Shown: positions 1 through 6,111, counted from the first letter of the stretch. The stretch is 9,422 bases of DNA from Halobacteriovoraceae bacterium (GCA_018663815.1 JABJPQ010000004.1:1-9422), one strand, 5' to 3'. The notes: generated by a model not told the origin, from the letters alone. Numbers and translations are program-made.

Positions 1-2
1 AT

Positions 3-329
3 GGCAAAGTTGACTTCGCCCTTTTCTCTGGTCTGGAAGATCTTTACTTAGGCATTGACCTTGGGGCCAGAGCAAAATTAATAATAAATGACCTCCAGGC
101 TTTCGTCGGTGTAGGTAGCTACTTTGGAGATAATAAGCATTGCAACGAAAAAACAGATGACCTCGGAAACACAATTGAAACGTGTGAGAAAAAATTTTTA
201 TTTGCAAAATTCACAGAAATCGGAGTGCGCTATAAGAGGGTTGCTATATTTGCAAGAGAGTACCATGTTAATGATGCAGATATCAGCCTTCCCATAAAAA
301 ATATCTGGGGATTTAATTTCTATTTCTAA
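3..329 (+). CDS. C-terminal part of an outer-membrane beta-barrel-like protein (5' end outside window)
   Basis: An open frame enters from the left edge and gives about 108 residues ending ...WGFNFYF and a TAA stop. The residues alternate hydrophobic/aromatic with polar over short stretches (LYLGIDLGARAKL, FVGVGSYFG, FAKFTEIGVRYKRVAIFAREY), and the last residue is Phe. This is the classic pattern of a Gram-negative outer-membrane barrel, whose terminal aromatic strand is read by the BAM complex. Two Cys flank a polar stretch (HCNEKTDDLGNTIETCEKK) that looks like an extracellular loop and could form a disulfide. The ATG at base 1 is in another frame and reaches a stop within 17 codons, so it is not a start. 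The stop overlaps the stop of the PilZ gene on the other strand. I cannot name the family; the barrel assignment is an inference from strand pattern and C-terminus. Confidence 0.7.
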   Translation, partial: GKVDFALFSGLEDLYLGIDLGARAKLIINDLQAFVGVGSYFGDNKHCNEKTDDLGNTIETCEKKFLFAKFTEIGVRYKRVAIFAREYHVNDADISLPIKNIWGFNFYF

Positions 330-976
330 ATCTTATAAATACCAGTCCATATTGAACTCTTTTCTTCGAAAAGCTTAATCCCAACAGTATAATTATCACC
401 TGAGGTGGGGGTGACATGAACAATCCGCCCTGTCCTTCTACACTTTCCTCCCAAGGAGTATTTTAATGTAATTTCATCACCAACGTAAAACTTTGCCAGC
501 TCACTTTTCAAGACATTTAAAGCAATACCGTTTGGATTGAAATTGAGAATTTTTGCATGTTTTCTAAGTGAACTATATGATTCTTGAGTAATTCTTTCTG
601 TTGAAAATGAGGCAATAATGTTTTTATGTGACACATCTTCACGGGGTGATTGCCTTAAATCGCTATAAAGTATTTCTTCAGGCATAGTAAGGGCAATTTT
701 AAATCCTGATAGTAATAAAATTTTTGATTTAAAGACCATCTCACTGCCTTGAACATAACCATAAATAAATTCTGACTCGATAAACTTGGTTAGTTTTTGA
801 GTGGTCGTAAAATATAATTTATCTCCTTGCATTTTAAGCATCTTAACTTCAAGTTTATGCTTCTCTTTTTTTGATATAGATTGCCAAAGGTCAATTCTTG
901 CCTTTCTCGTAATCATAATATTAAAGACTGAAATTATCTTTTCAGGATCAACTACTTTTTCTAGGTCATCTTGCAC
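326..976 (-). CDS. PilZ-domain protein (probable c-di-GMP receptor), GTG start
   Basis: A 216-residue soluble protein with no signal peptide or TM segment. Residues about 10-105 look like the beta-rich YcgR-N-type domain that often precedes PilZ. Residues about 106-216 fit a PilZ domain: an RxxxR motif (RQSPR, 108-112) at the interdomain linker, then NFNPNG (145-150) where the family has D/NxSxxG, followed by barrel strands ending YTVGIKLFE. The arginines that clamp c-di-GMP are present, but the Ser of the second motif is Asn, so ligand binding is likely but not certain. Start choice: a longer reading from a TTG at 989-991 is possible, but GGAGG (982-986) sits 5 bases before an in-frame GTG at 974-976, so I use GTG. 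PilZ proteins typically couple c-di-GMP to motility, exopolysaccharide or, in predatory bacteria, lifestyle switching; which applies here cannot be seen. The stop codon overlaps that of the upstream barrel gene. Confidence 0.75.
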   Translation of the reverse strand: MQDDLEKVVDPEKIISVFNIMITRKARIDLWQSISKKEKHKLEVKMLKMQGDKLYFTTTQKLTKFIESEFIYGYVQGSEMVFKSKILLLSGFKIALTMPEEILYSDLRQSPREDVSHKNIIASFSTERITQESYSSLRKHAKILNFNPNGIALNVLKSELAKFYVGDEITLKYSLGGKCRRTGRIVHVTPTSGDNYTVGIKLFEEKSSIWTGIYKI

Positions 977-980
977 AAAG

Positions 981-986
981 ACCTCC
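981..986 (-). promoter_or_regulatory. Ribosome binding site deciding the PilZ gene start
   Basis: Read on the minus strand this is GGAGGT, followed by four bases and then GTG. It is a near-perfect Shine-Dalgarno and lies inside the longer TTG-started frame, so it argues that the protein begins at the GTG and not at the TTG 15 bases upstream. Confidence 0.75.
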
Positions 987-1000
987 AGCAAAGGGTTTAC

Positions 1001-1006
1001 AGCATA
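1001..1006 (-). promoter_or_regulatory. Possible -10 element (TATGCT) of the PilZ gene
   Basis: On the minus strand the hexamer TATGCT lies 24 bases before the GTG start, leaving room for a short leader that carries the GGAGG site. No convincing -35 hexamer is seen at 16-18 bases. The same hexamer occurs upstream of the DUF481 gene and of arfB, which is the only added support. Confidence 0.3.
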
Positions 1007-1228
1007 ATTTTACCTCAACCCCAATTTATGCACAACTCAATCCACCCGGAACATAACCCCTTGTTATTTAAGGGATTTAATTTTAATAATTGCATGAAAT
1101 ATTGCCAGCTACTAGATCTACACTCATCCAGTGCCAACTAAACAAGTATTCAAACACAAGATTTGTAAAATAAATGACTTTAATCACATCGTCGGAATTG
1201 GCTTCAGAGTTTTATTATAAATTCTCCT

Positions 1229-1234
1229 TATAAT
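1229..1234 (+). promoter_or_regulatory. Putative -10 element (TATAAT) of the transporter gene
   Basis: An exact TATAAT lies 73 bases before the preferred ATG. It predicts a leader of about 67 bases containing the TAGTG-ACAAA-CACTA stem-loop and the GGAGA Shine-Dalgarno. The 17-base-spaced -35 position (AGAGTT) is poor, so the promoter may need an activator or the match may be fortuitous. Confidence 0.4.
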
Positions 1235-1298
1235 TTTTGCACTCCTAGTGACAAACACTACCCATCATCCTTATTGTGCTTCCACTATAAATTCAAAT

Positions 1299-1303
1299 GG
1301 AGA
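1299..1303 (+). promoter_or_regulatory. Ribosome binding site deciding the transporter start
   Basis: GGAGA followed by four bases and ATG. It supports initiation at 1308, not at the upstream in-frame GTG at 1248, and yields an N-terminus (MIKWFQSG...) that matches the short cytoplasmic lead of GlpT and UhpC proteins. Confidence 0.7.
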
Positions 1304-1307
1304 ACTC

Positions 1308-2651
1308 ATGATTAAATGGTTTCAATCTGGTAAAGATATCGATCTTATCGATCAACCTCAGGCTACGATGCGAAAACAGTATAAAGAGCATCAGTGGAAG
1401 ATATTTATCAGCCTAATTGTTGGTTACTCCTTTTTTTATACCACCCGCCTAAGCTTATCCATTGCCAAAAAACCCCTCATTGATGAAGGGCTCCTAACCA
1501 AAGAACAGCTTGGCTTAATGGGAACTGCTCTTTTTATGACTTATGCCATAGGAAAATTTTCCAATGGCTTTTTGGCTGATCATGCAAATATTAAACGGTT
1601 TCTGCCTTTTGGATTATTAGTTTCAGCCCTTATTAATATCGTACTGGGCATGAACCAAAACGCCACCTTCTTCATCGTTTTATGGGGACTTAATGGGTGG
1701 TTTCAGTCTATGGGCTCGGCTCCTTCATGCGTCTCCATCTTCCACTGGTTCCAACCATCGATACGAGGTACACGCTACTCTATTTGGGCCGGATCTCATA
1801 ATATTGGAGAAGGAATAACTTTTGTTATCACTTCTATCGTTGTTTCCTATATGGGATGGCGCTACGGCTTTATTGCTCCAGGAGTACTCAGCTTAATTGT
1901 TGCCGTTGTCATCTATAAATTTTTAAAAGATAGGCCCCAAACACTTGGATTACCTAAACCAGAAATTGCATTTGCGGAACATGTTATTCGAACAAATTCA
2001 GTAAATGAAGAAAAAACATGGCACTCTCAATTATACGTTTTAAAAAGTAAAACTGTTTGGGTAATAGCACTGGCTTGTGCCGGTATGTATATTTCACGCT
2101 ACGCTGTAAATTCATGGGCCATACTCTACCTACAAGAAGCTAAATCATATACACTTATTGAAGCCGGTACCGTTATGGCCGTATACCCTATTGCGGGTTT
2201 AATTGGTTCCGTTCTATCTGGAGTTATCTCTGATAAATATTTTAAAAGTGACAGAAAAATCCCTGCAACTCTATATGGACTAGCAAACGTTTTTGGGATG
2301 TTAATTTTATTTTACGGAGGTCAAAGCAAGGTCTTAGACAGCATTGCCTTAACTCTTTTTGGTTTTGGTATCGGTGGATTAATTGTTTTTCTGGCCGGAT
2401 TAATGGCCGCAGACATTATGCCTAAAAATGCCGTTGGAGCGGTTAAAGGATTCATCGGACTTTTTGCTTATATAGGTGCTGCCTCACAAGAATATATTAG
2501 TAGTATCCTTATCAGAACTAACGAGATTAACGGTGTGCAAATCTATGACTTCTCACAAGCTAAGTTATTTTGGATAGGAGCTGGTGTTGCCTCTATCCTA
2601 TTAACTGCAATGGTAAAAGTTCCTAAAACTTCGCAATCACAGAAGTTGTAA
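1308..2651 (+). CDS. MFS organophosphate:phosphate antiporter (GlpT/UhpT/UhpC-like)
   Basis: A 447-residue polytopic inner-membrane protein with the 12-helix MFS layout and the usual family length. Known members exchange inorganic phosphate for glycerol-3-phosphate or hexose-6-phosphate. The key sites of that family are visible: Arg47 in GYSFFYTTR and Arg264 in YISRYAV occupy the positions of GlpT Arg45 and Arg269 that bind the phosphate; His164 in SHNIGEG matches GlpT His165; Lys83 in AIGKFSNG matches Lys80. The KDRPQTLGLP segment and GFIGLFAYIGA resemble UhpC and UhpT. Helix and loop order is closest by eye to UhpC, but no uhpAB-like sensor pair is adjacent, so transport is more likely than sensing; the substrate is not determinable. 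Start: GGAGA (1299-1303) precedes this ATG, whereas the in-frame GTG 60 bases upstream has no Shine-Dalgarno and would add an untypical polar tail. The 3' end overlaps the opposite DUF481 gene by 29 bases. Confidence 0.88.
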   Translation: MIKWFQSGKDIDLIDQPQATMRKQYKEHQWKIFISLIVGYSFFYTTRLSLSIAKKPLIDEGLLTKEQLGLMGTALFMTYAIGKFSNGFLADHANIKRFLPFGLLVSALINIVLGMNQNATFFIVLWGLNGWFQSMGSAPSCVSIFHWFQPSIRGTRYSIWAGSHNIGEGITFVITSIVVSYMGWRYGFIAPGVLSLIVAVVIYKFLKDRPQTLGLPKPEIAFAEHVIRTNSVNEEKTWHSQLYVLKSKTVWVIALACAGMYISRYAVNSWAILYLQEAKSYTLIEAGTVMAVYPIAGLIGSVLSGVISDKYFKSDRKIPATLYGLANVFGMLILFYGGQSKVLDSIALTLFGFGIGGLIVFLAGLMAADIMPKNAVGAVKGFIGLFAYIGAASQEYISSILIRTNEINGVQIYDFSQAKLFWIGAGVASILLTAMVKVPKTSQSQKL

Positions 2652-3366
2652 ACGTATAGTCTGTATTGTCGTTCCCATCAACATTAGGCTTGTTATCATA
2701 AACGGCCTTATACGCCGTTTTTAAAGAAAAAGTATCAGATAAGACATAAGCGATGGAAGGTTCATAAGTAATTAAATAGTCTTCCGACTCTGTAAAGTTA
2801 GGCAAGTACTCAATCCAAAATTTATAACTAAGAGTTGAAGATTTTTTGTGAGCTATTTCATAATACAAACGTGCTTTAGTATAATTCAAAATATCTTTAT
2901 TATCATCATCACGCACAAGTTTTTTTTCAATGGTATATCTTGCACCAAATTCAGTAAATGAATTCGTTTTCTCAGTTTTAGTTATAAAATACTTTGCACC
3001 TACATCGAGATTTTCTCTTTGTTTAAAGCCAGAGAATTCATCTCCTTCGTATTGAACTGCAAGAAATCCATTGAGAACATTGGTTAAAACTTGCTCATAC
3101 CTGAATTGAGCATCCCAATTTCTAGCACTTTCTACTTTTTCTGTTTCGTTAGTGTTATCCACTTTGTTTTCACTTGTTCCAAGTGTGTAATGACCAGCTA
3201 GGACATAAATACTTTTGTCTGCTTCCCAAGTTGACTTAGTTTTAGCGTTATAAGTCTCAACAGAAGAGTTTCCTCCTGTCTGAATAAGGGAGACTTCTGA
3301 CTCATTACTAAACTTTGATTCTGCAAACGTCATAGTTGGCAACAAAAGTAATACTAAAAACCTCAT
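2623..3366 (-). CDS. DUF481 family outer-membrane protein
   Basis: A 247-residue exported protein with a short signal peptide (MRFLVLLLLPTMTFA, cleavage before ESKF). The mature part begins with a strand of the form NESEVSLIQTGGNSSVETYNAKTKS, the hallmark opening of DUF481 (YdiY-like) proteins. It continues as alternating amphipathic strands with acidic turns and ends in Phe (TTSVIAKF), as expected for an outer-membrane barrel inserted by BAM. Functions in this family are poorly defined; some members are salt or stress induced. Translation starts at an ATG preceded by GGAG 7 bases upstream. The gene is probably monocistronic: a hairpin and 145 bases separate it from the next gene upstream. 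Its last 29 bases are shared with the end of the transporter gene on the other strand, leaving no separate terminator for either. Confidence 0.85.
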   Translation of the reverse strand: MRFLVLLLLPTMTFAESKFSNESEVSLIQTGGNSSVETYNAKTKSTWEADKSIYVLAGHYTLGTSENKVDNTNETEKVESARNWDAQFRYEQVLTNVLNGFLAVQYEGDEFSGFKQRENLDVGAKYFITKTEKTNSFTEFGARYTIEKKLVRDDDNKDILNYTKARLYYEIAHKKSSTLSYKFWIEYLPNFTESEDYLITYEPSIAYVLSDTFSLKTAYKAVYDNKPNVDGNDNTDYTFTTSVIAKF

Positions 3367-3402
3367 CTCAATTCTCCTTCACAAAAATATTTAGATCTGA
3401 TT

Positions 3403-3408
3403 AGCATA
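3403..3408 (-). promoter_or_regulatory. Possible -10 element (TATGCT) of the DUF481 gene
   Basis: On the minus strand TATGCT lies 36 bases before the ATG, so a start site about 30 bases upstream of the gene would include the GGAG site. The upstream flank is strongly AT-rich, but no clear -35 hexamer is present. Confidence 0.3.
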
Positions 3409-3470
3409 GTTAAATAATTTTGAAAATCTATTATTTGATATATTACGAATGCTCATATTTGGAAGAATGT

Positions 3471-3502
3471 GGAGCTCAAGTTAGACACGAGCTCCTTTTT
3501 TT
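3471..3502 (+). terminator. Rho-independent terminator-like hairpin with plus-strand T-tract
   Basis: A perfect 7-bp stem GGAGCTC / GAGCTCC with an 11-base loop, followed directly by seven T on the plus strand. On the minus strand the hairpin lies 10-16 bases after the stop of the small lipoprotein gene but is followed by ACATTCTTCC and lacks a T-run. Orientation therefore favours ending a rightward transcript, although both flanking genes run leftward. It may still act weakly in both directions, since the A-run on the other side is what a bidirectional terminator would show. Confidence 0.75.
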
Positions 3503-3511
3503 ACTTGAAAA

Positions 3512-3916
3512 TCACTTACATTTAAATTTCATTGAATACTGATAACCCTGCCCCGCAACACTATTGGCAATACCTCCACCAAGTCCGAGAATTCCACCTG
3601 CATTGGATTCTTTTTCTCCTCCAAATGCAAACGCAGCTCCGCCAACTCCAGAAGCAATTTTCGATGCTGTTTTGGTATTTTTATATGTTTTTTCATCCAT
3701 ATCACCCACGTATTTATAACCTTCTTTTACAACATAGGCATTACCCTTTTCTTGCTCACAAAAGTGCCGAGCTTGAGCAATAGCATTTGAGTATCCTTGC
3801 GACTTATCTTCTGTATTAAAACGAACCAAGTGAACTCCCTTTGCGCTTGGACGAACATCCCGATGGTGAGCACATGATGACAAAATAATAGCCAGTGTAA
3901 ATAAAAGTAATTTCAT
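3512..3916 (-). CDS. Small Gly-rich lipoprotein of unknown function
   Basis: A 134-residue protein with a lipoprotein signal peptide: charged MK, a hydrophobic stretch, and lipobox LSSC with Cys15 as the lipidation site. After Cys the sequence is AHH, not Asp at +2, so outer-membrane delivery by Lol is expected. Residues about 20-80 form a compact polar domain (NAIAQARHFCEQEKGNAYVV) with Cys53, which could pair with Cys133 near the C-terminus. Residues about 83-123 are rich in Gly and Ala (ASGVGGAAFAFGG, GGILGLGGGIANSVAG), a glycine-zipper-like stretch that could insert into or pack against membrane. It begins 24 bases after the stop of the histidine kinase gene, has AGGAAA just upstream of its ATG, and is most likely co-transcribed with the kinase. 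I do not recognise the family; the operon suggests an envelope partner of the kinase, which is inference. Confidence 0.75.
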   Translation of the reverse strand: MKLLLFTLAIILSSCAHHRDVRPSAKGVHLVRFNTEDKSQGYSNAIAQARHFCEQEKGNAYVVKEGYKYVGDMDEKTYKNTKTASKIASGVGGAAFAFGGEKESNAGGILGLGGGIANSVAGQGYQYSMKFKCK

Positions 3917-3940
3917 CGTTTTCCTTTTGTTAATTATTTT

Positions 3941-6013
3941 CTATTCTGACTCAGAAAGAGCCTTATATAATGATTTCTCTGTGAAGGGCTTTTGAATGTA
4001 CCCACTTGCTAGTTGGCTTAAATCAATATTTTTTATATCAGAGTAGTTTGTAGTCACTCCTCCTGTAATAATGAAGTACTTTGTATTCCCATTTGGCAAC
4101 TTCTTCGCCTCTGTTATAAACTGATCTCCTTGCATTTTCAACATTTTCATATCAGTGCAAATATAATCATATTTATTCTCTGCAACTTTATCTAAACCAG
4201 TTAAACCGTCATCAGCTTCGTCGACTTCTAGTCCCATATTTTCTAAATATGCTCGTAATAGTTCTCTTATATTTTCTTCATCATCGACAACGAGCGCTCT
4301 TCCCACAAGCTTTCCAATTTCAAATGATTCTTTCCTACTTAAATTCCTCTCTGAAAGTTCCCCTTGAGCAATAGGCATAATTATTGAAAATTTACTCCCC
4401 TTACCTACTTCTGAGTCAATCTCAACTGTGCCATTCATCTTTTTAACCAACTCGCATACGACACCGAGACCAATCCCCGTACCAGCACCAATTTTTTTTG
4501 TTGTAAAAAATGGATTAAGTATTTTGCCCCTTACTTCTTCTGGAATTCCAGCACCGTTATCTGAAACTGTAAGTTTTAATGTTTTTTCATTTTCTTTAAT
4601 AAGTGTAATATGTATCGCTCTAGATACTTGATTTTCAGTCGCATCCTTTGCATTACTAATTAAGTTCATGAGAATTTGTTGAAAGGGACCCAAAGCGCCT
4701 TTTATCAATATATTTTCTGTTACAAGGTCATGTGTTATTTCAACTCCATCTTTAGTATAAATCTCTAAGATTAAACTTATCGTTTGCTCAATAGCATCCT
4801 GTACACAAACAACTTCATCATAATTTCCATCCATTCTTGAATATGTTCGTAAACCATCAACTATTTTTTTAACTCTTTCATGAGCAACTTCAATCTTCTC
4901 AATTGAGTTTCTCACCTTCACATTATCAAAGTTGCTTTTTTCGAAAAGTCTTTTTAGCACATGCAAATTCCCAATACTTATCGCTAGAGGATTATTAATC
5001 TCATGTCCAACCCCTGCGGCCATCTCTCCAATTGAAGCCAGCTTGGATTGATGAAGCATTTGCTTTTCCGTCTCTTTTTTATTTGTAACCTCAACTCTTA
5101 TAGCGGAGTAGCCCTTGATCTCATTTTCTGAATCATAAACTGGAAAAGCTGTAACCTCAACCCAGTAGAGTTTCCCATCTTTTGCTCGATTACAAACCTC
5201 TCCCTTAAAAAGTTTATCCCTATTAATTTTATCCCAAAAATCTTTCCAAAATGCAGATGAGTGAACACCTGAATTAACAATATTGTGATTTTGTCCAATT
5301 AGTTCTTCTCTTGAAAATTTCGAAACTTCACAAAATTTATTATTTACATAAGTTATAGTCCCGTTAATATCAGTCTCGGAAACAAGAGCTGCAAGATCAA
5401 GGTAGTTTTTATGTTTTGAGACAATTCGACTTTCACTTTGTAAACGTCTTTCATACGACCTGACAGTATAATAAAAAAGTGATACAACTGTCGTTAAACC
5501 GAGAATATGAGATAAATACAATCCTTCTAAACTTAGAAACGCTTTTTGCTCTTTAAAAAAGACAAATAAGACCGTCAAAACCAACAGATCGTAAATCAAT
5601 ACAAAAATGGCAGTCTTTTTTCCAGTAAGTACGTAAACATAAACAACATGAAGTACAAAAAAGATTGTCAAAGGCGAAGAAAGACCCCCTGAAAAATAAA
5701 TACGCACAGGAATCGCAACACACATCACGAAAACAAAGAAACGACTAACAAGAACAACATTTAATGTAACTCTAAGCATAAGTAGAGTAAAACTAATTAA
5801 AAGGGTCGGTAACAAAAGAGACTTCACTTCTCCTGAACTAATGATCTGACCTGAAAAAAAAAGTAAAAGTAAATTACAAGATATAAAAAATAAAAATCCG
5901 AGAAGCGGTATTAATAATAATTTATAAAGCAATTGGTCAGCATCATTCATTTTATAAAATTTTTCAGGAAAAAATATATTTCTAAGTTTCAACTCACTAT
6001 TCCTTATAATCAT
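3941..6013 (-). CDS. Membrane-bound PAS hybrid histidine kinase with C-terminal receiver
   Basis: A 690-residue sensor kinase. Six predicted TM helices span about residues 31-183 with short loops, so the input is probably sensed in or at the membrane. A PAS domain follows (about 204-312; DINGTITYVNNKF, then a PAC-like KGYSAIRVEVT end). The dimerisation domain carries the H-box GHEINNPLA with His337. The ATPase domain has the N-box NLISNAKDAT (Asn454), G1 DNGAGI (485-490), F-box NPFFTTK and G2 GTGIGLG. A receiver domain (about 572-690) has Asp577/Asp578, phosphoacceptor Asp621, Thr650 and Lys675, so all catalytic residues are present. The loop after Asp621 reads MKMLKMQG where most receivers have a Pro at the Leu position. 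With no DNA-binding output, phosphate probably passes to an HPt protein or the receiver tunes the kinase. The start is uncertain: this ATG has no Shine-Dalgarno, and a TTG at codon 8 preceded by AAGGA is the alternative. Confidence 0.93.
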   Translation of the reverse strand: MIIRNSELKLRNIFFPEKFYKMNDADQLLYKLLLIPLLGFLFFISCNLLLLFFSGQIISSGEVKSLLLPTLLISFTLLMLRVTLNVVLVSRFFVFVMCVAIPVRIYFSGGLSSPLTIFFVLHVVYVYVLTGKKTAIFVLIYDLLVLTVLFVFFKEQKAFLSLEGLYLSHILGLTTVVSLFYYTVRSYERRLQSESRIVSKHKNYLDLAALVSETDINGTITYVNNKFCEVSKFSREELIGQNHNIVNSGVHSSAFWKDFWDKINRDKLFKGEVCNRAKDGKLYWVEVTAFPVYDSENEIKGYSAIRVEVTNKKETEKQMLHQSKLASIGEMAAGVGHEINNPLAISIGNLHVLKRLFEKSNFDNVKVRNSIEKIEVAHERVKKIVDGLRTYSRMDGNYDEVVCVQDAIEQTISLILEIYTKDGVEITHDLVTENILIKGALGPFQQILMNLISNAKDATENQVSRAIHITLIKENEKTLKLTVSDNGAGIPEEVRGKILNPFFTTKKIGAGTGIGLGVVCELVKKMNGTVEIDSEVGKGSKFSIIMPIAQGELSERNLSRKESFEIGKLVGRALVVDDEENIRELLRAYLENMGLEVDEADDGLTGLDKVAENKYDYICTDMKMLKMQGDQFITEAKKLPNGNTKYFIITGGVTTNYSDIKNIDLSQLASGYIQKPFTEKSLYKALSESE

Positions 6014-6021
6014 TTACAAAT

Positions 6022-6027
6022 ATTATA
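6022..6027 (-). promoter_or_regulatory. Putative -10 element (TATAAT) of the kinase operon
   Basis: On the minus strand an exact TATAAT ends 8 bases before the kinase ATG, so transcription would begin about 2 bases before it. With no Shine-Dalgarno in front of that ATG, a leaderless mRNA is the natural reading. No good -35 is seen at standard spacing. If the TTG at codon 8 is the true start, the leader would be about 23 bases. Confidence 0.4.
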
Positions 6028-6094
6028 ACTTAAAACTCTCATTTCGCTATTGTGTGGACTAATTTTCAATCGTTTTAACACAAGTCATCACCCC

Positions 6095-6100
6095 TATGCT
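6095..6100 (+). promoter_or_regulatory. Putative -10 element (TATGCT) of arfB
   Basis: TATGCT ends 11 bases before the arfB ATG, with a weak TTTTAA 16 bases upstream as a -35 candidate. The predicted transcript start leaves a leader of about 5 bases and no Shine-Dalgarno. The bases between contain ATGTAA, a start codon followed at once by a stop, just before the real ATG. Confidence 0.4.
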
Positions 6101-6111
6101 AGAATGTAAAA

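Larger units (their letters stand above)
977..1307. other. Divergent intergenic region between the PilZ gene and the transporter gene
   Basis: This 331-base AT-rich spacer separates two genes pointing outward. It holds the PilZ RBS and putative -10 element, a small inverted repeat (CCCTT, 7-base loop, AAGGG at 1058-1074), a consensus TATAAT at 1229-1234, and a short hairpin TAGTG/CACTA (1246-1260) in the transporter leader. The first inverted repeat is followed by mixed A/T and lacks a clean T-tract, so it could be an operator or weak structure as easily as a terminator. I see no convincing ORF, tRNA or known riboswitch here. Confidence 0.6.

Noticed and set aside
801..1007. Rightward 68-codon ORF opposite the PilZ gene
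   Set aside because: Shadow of the PilZ coding frame; no ribosome binding site and no recognisable protein features.
1058..1074. CCCTT/AAGGG inverted repeat as a terminator
   Set aside because: The 5-bp stem is followed by mixed A/T without a T-run on either strand, and no gene ends nearby; kept only as a possible small structure in the spacer.
1248..1307. N-terminal extension of the transporter from a GTG start
   Set aside because: No Shine-Dalgarno before the GTG, it lies in a small hairpin, and the extra 20 residues are unlike the family; the ATG at 1308 has GGAGA at good spacing.
3532..3783. Rightward 83-codon ORF opposite the small lipoprotein gene
   Set aside because: Composition follows from the antisense of the Gly-rich lipoprotein; no start signals, and the lipobox on the other strand marks the true gene.
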